From positions 54,696-118,695 of the forward strand of contig CANQTC010000008.1 in assembly GCA_947626675.1 (NCBI GenBank): 64,000 nucleotides of DNA. The letters run 5' to 3'. The notes beneath the pieces were generated by a model, which saw only the letters and a list, made by a program, of their open reading frames with translations, made no database searches and had not been told where the DNA came from. The stretch's first letter is position 1. Each line of letters opens with the position of its first letter. Source of the stretch: an uncultured Coprococcus sp. (lineage in GTDB: Bacteria; Bacillota; Clostridia; Lachnospirales; Lachnospiraceae). Positions 17,312 through 26,758 of this stretch are shown here, one piece after another. The position numbers and the translations under genes were made by a program.

Positions 17312-17358
17312 ATGAACACTTAATGAATACGAGCCAAAGCGAAGTATGAACACTTAAT
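17311..17358 (+). repeat. 14-bp direct repeat downstream of promoter
   Basis: TATGAACACTTAAT occurs at 17311-17324 and again at 17345-17358, 34 bp apart, straddling the likely transcription start and leader. Possible regulator-binding pair or a small duplication. Confidence 0.6.
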
Positions 17359-17378
17359 AAAGTTTAGGAGTGATGTTG

Positions 17379-18482
17379 ATGTGGGCGGCAATATTTATTT
17401 CTTTATTTATAGCGGCGGGAGCAGGCTTTATATATCTGATAACCAGATTTAGAAAATTTAATATCGTAAAAAAACTGGCGGGAAATCGAAGATGGTTTGC
17501 GCTGCTGATAGGATTTTGCATAACAGCGGTAGCTTTCGTAGTAATGATGTTCAGCATGAATATCATGAACGCAATGATTTGTATGCTTCATCTGGTGCTG
17601 TTCTGGCTTTTATGTGATTTTGCAGGATGGATAGCAGGGAAATGTACGAAAAGGACATGGAAGATATACTATCCGGGAATCTGTGCGATTGTCATAACCA
17701 TCGCATATCTTAGTATGGGATATTATATTGCGCATCATGTTAAAGAAACAGATTATAAACTGAAAACAGATAAAGAACTTGCACAAGGCGGACTGAAGAT
17801 AGTGGAAATCGCTGATTCACATGTCGGAACTACTTTTGATGGAGAAGGATTTGCGAAATATATGAAGGAAATTGAAAAGGTAAATCCTGATGTACTGTTT
17901 ATTGCAGGGGATTTTGTTGATGATGATACAAAAAGAGAAGATATGATTCGGTGCTGTCAGGCACTTGGCGAGCTTAAAACGACCTATGGCGTATACTATG
18001 TATTTGGAAATCATGATAAGGGATATTATCAGAACTACCGGGATTTCGATGCAAATGATTTGGTATCGGAACTTGAGAAGAATCATGTAACGGTGCTTCA
18101 GGATGAGGCGGTACTTGTAGCTGACAGCTTTTATATAGTAGGAAGGCAGGATGCTTCGATAGAAAACAGGGCAGATGCGGTTACTTTGACAGAGCCGCTT
18201 GATAAAAGCAAATATATTATTATGTTAGACCATCAGCCGGTCGATTATGACATGGAAGCCGCAAGCGGGGCTGATTTGGTACTATCAGGGCATACGCATG
18301 GCGGGCAGCTTATTCCTATTACCTATGCAGGAGAGTGGATGGGTGTAAACGACAGTACATATGGCTATAAGCAGAAAGAACAGACAGAATTTATTGTAAC
18401 TTCGGGGATATCAGATTGGTCTATCAAATTTAAGACAGGATGTAAGTCGGAATATGTTGTAATCGATGTAACCGATAATTAG
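17379..18482 (+). CDS. membrane metallophosphoesterase (YaeI/YkuE-like)
   Basis: About 367 residues. Four hydrophobic helices occupy the first 120 residues, then a calcineurin-like phosphoesterase domain with all motifs: EIADSHVG (D-x-H), AGDFVDDD, GNHD, LDHQP and SGHTHGGQ. The topology is that of YkuE/UDP-diacylglucosamine-hydrolase-like membrane phosphoesterases. TTAGGAG (17364-17370) supports ATG 17379; GTG 17370 overlaps the ribosome site. Substrate not determinable. Confidence 0.9.
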   Translation: MWAAIFISLFIAAGAGFIYLITRFRKFNIVKKLAGNRRWFALLIGFCITAVAFVVMMFSMNIMNAMICMLHLVLFWLLCDFAGWIAGKCTKRTWKIYYPGICAIVITIAYLSMGYYIAHHVKETDYKLKTDKELAQGGLKIVEIADSHVGTTFDGEGFAKYMKEIEKVNPDVLFIAGDFVDDDTKREDMIRCCQALGELKTTYGVYYVFGNHDKGYYQNYRDFDANDLVSELEKNHVTVLQDEAVLVADSFYIVGRQDASIENRADAVTLTEPLDKSKYIIMLDHQPVDYDMEAASGADLVLSGHTHGGQLIPITYAGEWMGVNDSTYGYKQKEQTEFIVTSGISDWSIKFKTGCKSEYVVIDVTDN

Positions 18483-18568
18483 GACGAGCGTTGCCTTGAT
18501 GTAATTTTGACAGCGGCAGATTTATCTGACAGGTAAATCGTTGATATTATGATAAAAGGAGATTAGAC

Positions 18569-19129
18569 ATGGAATTTAAGGGCATAGAAAAGAAAGAATC
18601 GGGAAAATTTATAACACGCTATGATATAGAATATGAAACGACAGATGGGAAGAAAAAAATATATGAGATGATAAGCAGAAATCCTGATATAAAAAATTTT
18701 GAGGGACTTCATGGAAAGCGGGCGGATGCAGTCGTGATTATTGTGACAGATGAAAAGGATGAAAAAATTCTTATCGATAGAGAATTTCGTCTTGCGCCGG
18801 GAGAATGGGTTTACAATTTCCCGGCCGGACTGATTGACCCGGGTGAGACGCCTGAAATCAGTGCAAAACGTGAGCTGCTGGAGGAAACAGGACTTGAACT
18901 TTATGAGATTGTTGATTTTATTGATACCAGTTATAGTGCAGTAGGTTTTTCCAACGAAACCAATGTATGTGTGGTAGGAAAAGCACGCGGTACATTTATG
19001 CCAAGCACATCTACGCTTGAGGAGATAGAGCCGGGCTGGTATACAAAGGAGCAGGTGAGAGCGCTGTTAAAGACAGAAAAATTTGCCGCGAGAACACAGG
19101 CCTTTTGTTATATGTGGAGCAGAAAATAA
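18569..19129 (+). CDS. Nudix hydrolase, ADP-ribose pyrophosphatase type
   Basis: A 186-residue protein with an intact Nudix box GLIDPGETPEISAKRELLEETGL (G-x5-E-x7-REUxEExGU) near residues 90-112 and the upstream NFPAG. The N-terminal strand-rich domain (YDIEYETTDGKKK) is typical of ADP-ribose pyrophosphatases, which split ADP-ribose into AMP and ribose 5-phosphate. RBS AAAAGGAG. Convergent with the HAD phosphatase gene. Confidence 0.9.
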   Translation: MEFKGIEKKESGKFITRYDIEYETTDGKKKIYEMISRNPDIKNFEGLHGKRADAVVIIVTDEKDEKILIDREFRLAPGEWVYNFPAGLIDPGETPEISAKRELLEETGLELYEIVDFIDTSYSAVGFSNETNVCVVGKARGTFMPSTSTLEEIEPGWYTKEQVRALLKTEKFAARTQAFCYMWSRK

Positions 19130-19144
19130 TCCGGCAAAATGAAA

Positions 19145-19930
19145 TTACATATTTTCCAGTATACGCATTACCCCATTTTCGTCATTGGAAGGCGCTATAT
19201 GTCTGGATATTCTTTTAATATCCGGATGGGCGTTTTCCATAGCGTAGCTTTCCCCGCATGCCTGCAATAAGGTATAATCATTCAGATAATCCCCAAATGC
19301 CATCGCTTCTGACTTGCGGATGCCGTACTGCTTCATAACAGCAGTTACGGCATTTCCTTTATTGACAGAGGAATTCGCAATATCAATCCATCTTGCACCG
19401 GATAACTGAGCTGAAAGACGGTCATTTAATCCATTTTGTATCATTGGAAATAATTCCTCCGCATTTTGCTTTTCAAAAAACAGAGCAAGCTTGATAATAT
19501 CATCATGTTCCGTACATTCTTTAATATTGTCTAAAAATTTCAGTTTTGTATAGTACATATGCGCATTTTCCTCTGACATAGCCGGAGAATGTTTCATATA
19601 GGCAGAATGAACACCGCAGATAATAGGTGTTACATCCGGTATTGTCTGCAAAAAATCAAGCATGTTATGAACATCCTCGATTCGCATATTATTACAGTAG
19701 ATTGCCTTATTCTTTTCAAAGACAAGTCCGCCATTGTCAGCGATAAAAATCAGTTTATCTTTTATGGGTGCAAATAAGATTTCTAAATTATAGTATTGTC
19801 TGCCGCTGGCAATAACCGTCTTTATGTCCGGATGCGTTTCTACCCATTTCATAAAATTTGCGGGAAGTTGCTTTCGGCTATCCAGTAAAGTGCCATCCAT
19901 ATCTGTTGCTACAAGTTTTATCGTATTCAT
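19145..19930 (-). CDS. HAD-superfamily Cof-type phosphatase
   Basis: A 261-residue haloacid dehalogenase of the Cof/YbjI subfamily. Motif I is VATDMDGTLLDS, motif II VIASGRQ, and the C-terminal motif IV is AMAFGDYLNDYTLLQACG with the metal-binding Asp residues. A C2-type cap lies between. Such enzymes dephosphorylate sugar phosphates or nucleotides; the exact substrate is unknown. GGAGG lies before the ATG. Monocistronic on the minus strand. Confidence 0.92.
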   Translation of the reverse strand: MNTIKLVATDMDGTLLDSRKQLPANFMKWVETHPDIKTVIASGRQYYNLEILFAPIKDKLIFIADNGGLVFEKNKAIYCNNMRIEDVHNMLDFLQTIPDVTPIICGVHSAYMKHSPAMSEENAHMYYTKLKFLDNIKECTEHDDIIKLALFFEKQNAEELFPMIQNGLNDRLSAQLSGARWIDIANSSVNKGNAVTAVMKQYGIRKSEAMAFGDYLNDYTLLQACGESYAMENAHPDIKRISRHIAPSNDENGVMRILENM

Positions 19931-20066
19931 AGTCTGCCTCCAAATCGCCGGATATAGGGAATGTTATGTTCTGCTGTATTCATGATTATTATATAGAATA
20001 TTTGCCAGGAAGGCAATGATAGATTGAACATGTGAACTAAGCGCATACGCTGTATACACTGATGTT

Positions 20067-20083
20067 TCGGATACAAAATCCGA
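20067..20083. repeat. short inverted repeat upstream of PTS promoter
   Basis: TCGGAT (20067-20072) / ATCCGA (20078-20083) with a 5-nt spacer, directly upstream of the promoter's -35 region; possible operator half. Confidence 0.35.
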
Positions 20084-20100
20084 TTAAATTAAAAAAATGC

Positions 20101-20160
20101 TGGACAAAAGTATACAGGGAGCATATAATGTGCAGGTGTAAACAAATAACTTTACACCTG
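20101..20160 (+). promoter_or_regulatory. promoter plus 10-bp inverted-repeat operator/leader hairpin of PTS IIC gene
   Basis: TGGACA (20101-20106), 17-bp spacer, TATAAT (20124-20129). Starting 4 bp after the -10 is a perfect repeat CAGGTGTAAA (20133-20142) / TTTACACCTG (20151-20160). It would overlap the transcription start, where a repressor could block, or fold in the leader RNA. Confidence 0.6.
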
Positions 20161-20190
20161 ATAATATATTAATAATGAGGAAGAGACACT

Positions 20191-21282
20191 ATGGAAAAAG
20201 TAAAGGCATTTCTAAAACGAAAGGATATTATTATATCCGCAAAACGATATGGTGTAGATGCACTTGGCGCTATGGCACAAGGTTTATTCTGCACGTTGCT
20301 GATAGGTACGATACTTAATACGCTGGGTACACAATTTCATATACCGTTTTTGACTGCACAGATAGCAAAGGTAAATGATGTAGGATATACAGTTGGCGGA
20401 CTGGCATCGCTTATGAGTGGTCCTGCGATGGCAGTAGCGATTGGTTCTGCACTTAATGCACCGCCGCTTGTACTGTTTTCACTGATTACGGTAGGCTTTG
20501 CCGCAAATACCTTAGGCGGAGCGGGAGGACCGCTGGCAGTTCTTGTTATAGCTATTCTTGCTGCAGAATTCGGTAAAATGATATCGAAGGAGACAAAGAT
20601 TGATATACTTGTTACACCACTTGTAACAATAGGAGTAGGTGTTGCGCTTTCATACTTCTTTGCACCGGGGCTTGGAAAAGCAGCGATGAAAGTAGGCGAC
20701 CTGATTATGTGGGCAACAAATCTTCAGCCGTTCCTGATGGGTATTCTTGTATCCGTATTTGTAGGAATAGCGCTTACACTTCCAATATCATCAGCAGCGA
20801 TTTGTGCCGCATTCGGACTGACCGGTCTTGCCGGCGGCGCTGCAGTAGCAGGCTGCTGCGCCCAGATGGTAGGCTTTGCAGTTATGTCGTTTAAGGAAAA
20901 TAAAGTGGGCGGATTGATATCACAAGGTATCGGAACGTCTATGCTGCAAATGGGAAATATCGTAAAAAATCCGAGAATATGGATTGCGCCGATAGTTACT
21001 TCTGCTATAACAGGTCCGCTTGCGACATGTCTGTTTAAGCTTCAGATGAATGGTACGCCTGTTTCTTCAGGAATGGGAACATGCGGTTTTGTAGGTCAGA
21101 TTGGTGTCTATACAGGCTGGACAAATGATGTGGCAGCAGGTATAAAGACTGCGATTACCGCATGGGACTGGATTGGACTGTTATCGATATCCTTTGTGCT
21201 TCCGGCTGTTTTATGCCCGCTGATTAATATGGTCTGCCGCAAGCTTGGCTGGGTAAAAGATGGGGATTTGACTTTGAATTAA
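20191..21282 (+). CDS. PTS-type EIIC membrane protein (PTS_EIIC_2 family), orphan
   Basis: A 363-residue polytopic membrane protein with about nine or ten hydrophobic helices and glycine-rich loops (VGGLASLMSGPAMAVAIGSAL, AANTLGGAGGPLAVLVIAILAAEFG). This matches the PTS_EIIC_2 family of putative PTS IIC domains found without IIA or IIB partners. No EIIA, EIIB, HPr or sugar-enzyme gene is adjacent, so its transport role and substrate are unclear. It has its own promoter with an operator-like repeat and a downstream hairpin. Confidence 0.82.
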   Translation: MEKVKAFLKRKDIIISAKRYGVDALGAMAQGLFCTLLIGTILNTLGTQFHIPFLTAQIAKVNDVGYTVGGLASLMSGPAMAVAIGSALNAPPLVLFSLITVGFAANTLGGAGGPLAVLVIAILAAEFGKMISKETKIDILVTPLVTIGVGVALSYFFAPGLGKAAMKVGDLIMWATNLQPFLMGILVSVFVGIALTLPISSAAICAAFGLTGLAGGAAVAGCCAQMVGFAVMSFKENKVGGLISQGIGTSMLQMGNIVKNPRIWIAPIVTSAITGPLATCLFKLQMNGTPVSSGMGTCGFVGQIGVYTGWTNDVAAGIKTAITAWDWIGLLSISFVLPAVLCPLINMVCRKLGWVKDGDLTLN

Positions 21283-21345
21283 AGCAGACAATTGTCAAAT
21301 ATATAAAGATAGCTTGCTTTATAAGTGCCTGTTTTGGTAGAAAAG

Positions 21346-21407
21346 AAAAAGTCATATGTTACAGATTACTTTAGGAATAAAGTTTTCTGATAACATATGA
21401 CTTTTTT
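21346..21407 (+). terminator. probable terminator of PTS IIC gene
   Basis: AAAAAGTCATATGTTA (21346-21361) pairs perfectly with TAACATATGACTTTTT (21391-21406); loop of 29 nt, T run included. Confidence 0.7.
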
Positions 21408-21482
21408 AATAAAATCCGAACACACACTTTATTTTTTTAAGGAGAGGTTTATAATATAGTCTGGTAGAAAAAAACAGAGGTT

Positions 21483-22853
21483 ATGAATATGCAAAAGAAG
21501 AGTAAATATGAAATTGATATGGTAAATGGTCCAATACTTCCAAGACTTCTTGCATTTACGGTTCCACTGATGCTGTCAAGTATATTGCAGCTTTTGTTTA
21601 ATGCCGCAGATATTATAGTAGTCGGAAGATGGGCCGGGGATAATGCATTAGCAGCAGTGGGTTCTAATGCATCACTGATTAATCTCCTGACAAATTTCTT
21701 TTTAGGATTATCTATCGGTGCGAATGTACTTACTGCACATTATACAGGCGCTAAAAATGATGAACAGGCAGGCAAAACGGTTCATACGGCGATGCTGCTA
21801 TCATTTTATAGTGGGATATTACTTACGATTATCGGAATCTTTGGCGCAAAACAAATTCTGATATGGATGAAGACACCGGCAGAGGTTTTGCCATTGGCAG
21901 TCACATATTTAAGGATTTATTTTATTGGTATGACAGCTACCATGATTTATAATTTCGGAAGTGCGATTTTGCGGGCTATAGGCGATACAAAGCGTCCATT
22001 ATATTATCTTTCTGCTGCTGGTGTAGTGAATGTAATTCTTAATCTGATATTTGTAATTGCTTTTAAGATGAGTGTTGCAGGTGTCGGTATTGCTACCGTT
22101 ATTTCACAATGTATTTCTGCGGTACTGATACTGAGATGTTTGATGAAAGAAAGCGGAAGCATACATCTTGAACTTTCAAAATTACATATTGATAAGGAAA
22201 TTTTTGGACGGATTCTGCGTATTGGCCTTCCTGCAAGCTTTCAGGGAATCATATTTGCAGTTTCAAATGTAATCATTCAGGCATCTGTAAATTCATTTGG
22301 AAAAACAGTTGTAGCCGGGAATTCTGCTGCGGCCAATATAGAAGGCTTTGTCTATGTAGCGATGAATGCATTTCATCAGGGAACCATATCCTTTACCAGT
22401 CAGAATATGGGAGCGGCAAAATATAAACGAATTAATAAGATTTTGCTGGAAGCTGAGATTTGTGTCATTGTAGTAGGAAGCGTACTTGGAAATCTGGCTG
22501 CCTCCTTTGGTGATTCTTTGCTTGGTTTTTATACCAAAAGCAGCATTGTAAAGGCAGCCGGGATGAGGCGTCTTGGAGTTATCAGCAGAACCTATGCCCT
22601 ATGCGGAATGATGGATGTTATGGTAGGTTCGTTGCGGGGACTTGGTTATGCGGTTCTGCCGACGATTGTATCTTTGATAGGAGCTTGCGGCCTGCGGCTT
22701 ATCTGGATATTTACATTTTTTAAGACGGAACAGTTTCATACGCTCAATTCGCTTTATGCCACTTATCCGATAAGCTGGGTGGTAACGACAATGGCACATA
22801 TTGTATGTTTTATCATTGTACGACGTAAAATTAAAATAAAATATGGAAGCTGA
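21483..22853 (+). CDS. MATE-family efflux transporter
   Basis: A 456-residue multidrug and toxic compound extrusion protein with about twelve hydrophobic helices in two similar halves. The start PILPRLLAFTVPLMLSSILQLLFNAADIIVVGRWAGDNALAAVG is a typical MATE first bundle, and the repeat in the second half begins ILRIGLPASFQGIIFAVSNVIIQ. Such proteins exchange Na+ or H+ for cationic compounds. It is a single gene; the RBS (CAGAGG) is weak. A terminator follows at 22881. Confidence 0.95.
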   Translation: MNMQKKSKYEIDMVNGPILPRLLAFTVPLMLSSILQLLFNAADIIVVGRWAGDNALAAVGSNASLINLLTNFFLGLSIGANVLTAHYTGAKNDEQAGKTVHTAMLLSFYSGILLTIIGIFGAKQILIWMKTPAEVLPLAVTYLRIYFIGMTATMIYNFGSAILRAIGDTKRPLYYLSAAGVVNVILNLIFVIAFKMSVAGVGIATVISQCISAVLILRCLMKESGSIHLELSKLHIDKEIFGRILRIGLPASFQGIIFAVSNVIIQASVNSFGKTVVAGNSAAANIEGFVYVAMNAFHQGTISFTSQNMGAAKYKRINKILLEAEICVIVVGSVLGNLAASFGDSLLGFYTKSSIVKAAGMRRLGVISRTYALCGMMDVMVGSLRGLGYAVLPTIVSLIGACGLRLIWIFTFFKTEQFHTLNSLYATYPISWVVTTMAHIVCFIIVRRKIKIKYGS

Positions 22854-22880
22854 ACAGGAAATCGCTGAATGGTATCCAGG

Positions 22881-22925
22881 AAGCCTCACATTCAGTACAA
22901 ATATGCTGTTTATGAGGCTTTTTTA
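22881..22925 (+). terminator. probable terminator of MATE gene
   Basis: AAGCCTCA (22881-22888) / TGAGGCTT (22913-22920) then T run; 24-nt loop. Confidence 0.6.
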
Positions 22926-22958
22926 CATGAATAGAAAGTTTTCGTTGAATATGGTTTT

Positions 22959-23144
22959 CTATTGTCTATACTCCTTTGGCGACACACCGGTGCGTTTTAC
23001 GAACTCCTTATAAAAATTGGAATAGGTAGAAAATCCACATGCTCCATAAACTTCGCAAGGAGGTTTTCCCTGACTTAGCAGATGTTTTGCCATATTTATC
23101 TTTTTCATCAGAATATAAATAACGCTAAACTCCTTTTCTAATAA
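22959..23144 (-). pseudogene. AraC-family regulator, C-terminal remnant
   Basis: About 61 codons match the end of an AraC DNA-binding domain: EKEFSVIYILMKKINMAKHLL, then the second helix-turn-helix CGFSTYSNFYKEFVKRTGVSPKEYRQ. The first HTH and the ligand domain are missing: upstream of LLEKEF the frame runs into the 3' end of the ABC permease gene, which stops at 23125. The DNA junction therefore lies near 23125-23150. No start or RBS is apparent. It marks the left edge of the sigma/ABC island. Confidence 0.75.
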
Positions 23145-23913
23145 TCTGCCATACTGCAAATATGCAAAGCGGTGAAAAGGCAACCGATAGAAGCAGCAAA
23201 TTCATGTATGGCGAAATATTAAAAATATTCAAAACAAAAAGATAGTACGGCTTAAAAAGCACCCAAATATTGTACTCTTGAATAATCGTTGGGAACGAAA
23301 AGCTGTTAAACAAAAACTCGAACAACACAAAAATGCTTGATATACTTACTGCGGCTATTACAGTTTTTGTGTTTACTGAAATGAACAGTAAAAAAATAGT
23401 TAATACAATACAGGCAACGATTAGACAGATAACAGAAAATCCAAAGTGCTGTCCGGTTGACCATATAGGGGAAAGTTCCAACGCTGCTCCCATATATTTC
23501 ACTTCCAAATTTTCATCGAACAAATTACATAGAAAAGATGTAGCAAAAGTTATTGAAGCAATTAGTATGCAAGCCAAAACAGACAAAAGGATTGCTGCAA
23601 GCATTTTGGCAATACTCCGCCCTTTTTTCCCTGTTAAACAGGTGGCGGGGATTTGATTTGTATTATTTTCCTTATCCACTACAAAAACAGGAGATAGTGT
23701 GCTTATCAAAATAGCCACAAGGAAAATGGGGGCAATGAAATCCAACAGCATAATGGGAACACTTTCAACAGCGGAAAAATAGCTTTGCCGCAAATTGGGA
23801 ACGAAACATATCACCAGACTGAACATAGCGTAAACGGATGTTATAACCCAAAATAATTTTTTGCAAAGTAGGTTTTGTAATTCAAATCTGGCGACTTTCA
23901 ATATTGTGCTCAT
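23125..23913 (-). CDS. ABC-2 type transporter permease
   Basis: A 262-residue membrane protein with six hydrophobic helices (LFWVITSVYAMFSLVICFVP, IMLLDFIAPIFLVAILIS, ILLSVLACILIASITFAT and further ones). The ATG at 23913 overlaps the previous gene's TGA by one base (TGATG), giving coupled translation; an in-frame start at 23964 would lie inside that gene. The last residues (WQIIRKGV) overlap AraC-derived DNA, so the original C-terminus may have been altered by the junction. Confidence 0.85.
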   Translation of the reverse strand: MSTILKVARFELQNLLCKKLFWVITSVYAMFSLVICFVPNLRQSYFSAVESVPIMLLDFIAPIFLVAILISTLSPVFVVDKENNTNQIPATCLTGKKGRSIAKMLAAILLSVLACILIASITFATSFLCNLFDENLEVKYMGAALELSPIWSTGQHFGFSVICLIVACIVLTIFLLFISVNTKTVIAAVSISSIFVLFEFLFNSFSFPTIIQEYNIWVLFKPYYLFVLNIFNISPYMNLLLLSVAFSPLCIFAVWQIIRKGV

Positions 23914-25109
23914 CAGTTTTTCACCTGCTTTCGTGTGTATGCCCTGTAACACAAAACAAGACATATAACCATAAGGATTAGATTAAACATTACATTCACC
24001 GTAAGGGTAGGTATCATAAATCCAAAAATATTTGTAAAATGCCCTGCTTCAACGAGTTCGACTTGTGTTTGTAGCATAAAAAGACTTAATTCTCCCGGCA
24101 AAGACCAAATTGAGGACAGATATTCGGGGAATGTAATCATATTTGCATAAAGGGCTGTGCCGCCATAATAAACACCTGCTACAAAAAATGGTATCAAGGC
24201 ATTTTTGCTATATGCTGATACGCACATTACAAGGCTTCCCAATGTCAAGGCGGCTAAAAGTGTTCCTAAAATCTGTCTGAAACAGAACCCCATTACTGTA
24301 CCATCGTATGTAGTCAAAGAAAGACCATAGGTACTTGCAGCAGAAATTGTAGCGTTTGGAGCATGATAACAGATTGCAGTAACCACCATATAAAATGCTT
24401 CCATCAATAGGACGATATTGAAAATAAAGATACTCGCTGCAAGTAATTTACTGAAAAAAACGCCTTTGCGCCCTTTGCGTGAAGTCAGCAATGGGCTTAA
24501 AGTGCCGCTTGTGTATTCATCTGAATAGATACCCGCAAGCCCGACAATGACAATAAGCATAATTAATCCTGAAAAAACAGCAGAATGATTTACGTCAATA
24601 AAGTTGTTTGCACTGCTTTCCAAGTTGAGTTCAATCTTTACAGGTGTGCTTTGATAGGCTTGCAAGAGTTTTGTTTTTGCCTTTATCAGACTTGTATTAT
24701 CAGATATGGAAATATCCTGTGCAAGTTCCTCAATAAAGGCGGTACGGTTATCTATGCGCTCATAGTAATTATTGATGATGCTCATTAAATCGCTGTTTAG
24801 TGAACGATAAATACGGTCGTTTCCACTCTGCTGCTCAATATAGTCAAACACAGAGATGGAAATGAACGGTTTCATCGCTTCAACAGTACAACTGTAATCA
24901 TTTCCCCGGACAAAATTATGGAAATCTTCATTTTCAACCGCAACCGTCAGTTCAGAACGCATAGGCTCAAGCGTATATTTTACTCCCGTCTTATCAATGA
25001 ATTGCAATTTCATAACAAGGAAAAGCGTCAGAAAAACCGTCAATGCAATCCAAATAACTTTTTTGGAATAAATCTTGTATAGTTCCGTTTTTAACATTTC
25101 TTTATTCAT
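23913..25109 (-). CDS. ABC-2 type transporter permease, larger subunit
   Basis: A 398-residue permease. One N-terminal helix (KKVIWIALTVFLTLFLVMKL) is followed by an approximately 150-residue extracytoplasmic domain, then five or six helices containing the ABC-2 segment GIYSDEYTSGTLSPLLTSRKGRKGVFFSKL. This layout is seen in peptide-type exporters and immunity transporters of Firmicutes. It overlaps the ATPase gene by 4 bp and the next permease by 1 bp. Confidence 0.88.
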   Translation of the reverse strand: MNKEMLKTELYKIYSKKVIWIALTVFLTLFLVMKLQFIDKTGVKYTLEPMRSELTVAVENEDFHNFVRGNDYSCTVEAMKPFISISVFDYIEQQSGNDRIYRSLNSDLMSIINNYYERIDNRTAFIEELAQDISISDNTSLIKAKTKLLQAYQSTPVKIELNLESSANNFIDVNHSAVFSGLIMLIVIVGLAGIYSDEYTSGTLSPLLTSRKGRKGVFFSKLLAASIFIFNIVLLMEAFYMVVTAICYHAPNATISAASTYGLSLTTYDGTVMGFCFRQILGTLLAALTLGSLVMCVSAYSKNALIPFFVAGVYYGGTALYANMITFPEYLSSIWSLPGELSLFMLQTQVELVEAGHFTNIFGFMIPTLTVNVMFNLILMVICLVLCYRAYTRKQVKN

Positions 25110-25975
25110 AGCACATTTCCCCCGAAGTAATGGCTAAATACATCTTCTAAAATTGGCTTAATCGGTTCGCAGGAAAAATCCGGCTTTTTATTTCCGATAA
25201 TCCGAACTTCCACACCATCGCTTTTTTGAATAATGTTGCCGATTGTAAATTGACTTTTTACTTTCTGAAACATGGAGTGCGAAATAGTAGCAGACCAAAC
25301 TTTTCCCTCGACATCTTGTAATAAGTGCTCGGTAGTATCAATTTTAAGCACCCCGCCATTTCGCATAATAATAACTTCTCCGGCAATAAACTCCATGTCG
25401 GATATAATATGTGTGGAGAGAACTACAATTCGGTTTTCTGATAACTCGGATATAATGTTGCGGAACCGAATACGTTCTTGTGGGTCAAGCCCCGCAGTCG
25501 GCTCGTCTAAAATTAAAATTTGCGGATTGTTCAGTAATGTTTGGGCAATACCAATTCGGCGCAGCATACCGCCGGAAAAACCGCCAAGTTTTTTCTTTCC
25601 AACGTCCTTTAACCCTACAAGAGCTAAAAGTTCTTCGATTTTTTCATCTGCTGCTTTTCCTGTAATACCTTTTAGGGCAGCAATATACTTCAAAAACTTC
25701 CTTGCTGAAAAGTTTTTATATACGCCTATTTCCTGTGGCATATATCCAAGTTTATTCCGATAGCTTGCACCGAGTTCATGAATATTAACACCATCTAAGC
25801 AGACTTCGCCCGATGATGGCGTTAATATATCAACCAACATTTTCATCAAAGTTGTCTTTCCCGCACCGTTTGGACCGAGTAGTCCATATACGCCGTTGGA
25901 TAATTTGAATGAAACATTATCGACAGCACGCTTTCTTCCGAAATCTTTTGTTAAATTACATACAGACAATTCCAT
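25106..25975 (-). CDS. ABC transporter ATP-binding protein
   Basis: A 289-residue ATPase. Walker A GPNGAGKTTLMK (about residues 34-45), Q-loop YMPQEIG, signature FSGGMLRRIG, Walker B ILILDEPTAGLDP and the switch STHIISD are intact. A C-terminal approximately 70-residue extension is common in BcrA/lantibiotic-immunity-type ATPases. With the two permeases it forms a complete exporter; antimicrobial-peptide resistance is a family-based guess. RBS AAAAGGAGG. Confidence 0.95.
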   Translation of the reverse strand: MELSVCNLTKDFGRKRAVDNVSFKLSNGVYGLLGPNGAGKTTLMKMLVDILTPSSGEVCLDGVNIHELGASYRNKLGYMPQEIGVYKNFSARKFLKYIAALKGITGKAADEKIEELLALVGLKDVGKKKLGGFSGGMLRRIGIAQTLLNNPQILILDEPTAGLDPQERIRFRNIISELSENRIVVLSTHIISDMEFIAGEVIIMRNGGVLKIDTTEHLLQDVEGKVWSATISHSMFQKVKSQFTIGNIIQKSDGVEVRIIGNKKPDFSCEPIKPILEDVFSHYFGGNVL

Positions 25976-25990
25976 ATATTACCTCCTTTT

Positions 25991-26758
25991 CTATGTGTAC
26001 AGCTTCTTTGTAGACCTTATGGCAGCGACAGCGAACAATCCCAAACTGAAAATAAGCACGCCAGCGAATATCGGTATACTTGCCCCCATAATTACATCAA
26101 GGACTTCGTATTGTCCGAGTAAATAAACGGCGCCTAACACCCAAATCGCCATCAGTGAGGAAAGAGGCAAAGCATTGTCCAAAAACGACATAAGGAATAA
26201 TGCGACTGCACCAATTAAGAACATAGCAGTAAAGGCGGAAAGATATAATTGCAAAAGATTTTCGTAGTGAGAGAATGCAGTCACACCTGCAAAGACCACA
26301 AATAGAGCATTAAAAATCATACCTATCCACAAGCGTGCAAAATATATTTTTGCAGGAGCATATTTGCAGGTTTTTTCCAACTGGACTAAATTGTTATCAC
26401 GGTATTGAAGTTCGCGTATTGCAAATGCTAAAACAGGAACGGGAGATAATGCGGTCATAAATGCAAGCGGTTCAATTTCAAATTTTGTTAATAATAAAGA
26501 AAATGCCACGCAGCTTCCAAGTAAAAATGCAGATAAAATCCAAAAGAAAGCTGTTCCTATTGTAAGGCAGGAAAAAATTACTTTCCAAAACTCCATATTC
26601 AAAATGCTTTGTTTTTCTGTATAGTAGGAAGTTGCCACTTTACAAACAGCATTAATTTCTTCTTGTGTGACGATAGGGACAGGGCTGTCTTTGATATTCA
26701 AAATGATTTCCTGTTCTCTTTCCGATAATTCCTCTGGAAAGCTATTTGTTTTTTTCAT
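25991..26758 (-). CDS. six-helix membrane protein, probable anti-sigma factor
   Basis: A 255-residue protein: an approximately 70-residue cytoplasmic N-terminus (FPEELSEREQEIILNI) followed by six hydrophobic helices. It overlaps the sigma gene by 17 bp and precedes the ABC genes by 15 bp. The position directly after an ECF sigma factor and the soluble-N-terminus/membrane layout fit an anti-sigma factor, but no zinc anti-sigma HxxxCxxC motif is visible, so the role rests on context. Confidence 0.7.
   Translation of the reverse strand: MKKTNSFPEELSEREQEIILNIKDSPVPIVTQEEINAVCKVATSYYTEKQSILNMEFWKVIFSCLTIGTAFFWILSAFLLGSCVAFSLLLTKFEIEPLAFMTALSPVPVLAFAIRELQYRDNNLVQLEKTCKYAPAKIYFARLWIGMIFNALFVVFAGVTAFSHYENLLQLYLSAFTAMFLIGAVALFLMSFLDNALPLSSLMAIWVLGAVYLLGQYEVLDVIMGASIPIFAGVLIFSLGLFAVAAIRSTKKLYT

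Noticed and set aside
25272..25763. 163-codon open frame opposite the ABC ATPase
   Set aside because: Shadow of the conserved ATPase; Ser/Pro-rich composition typical of antisense frames.
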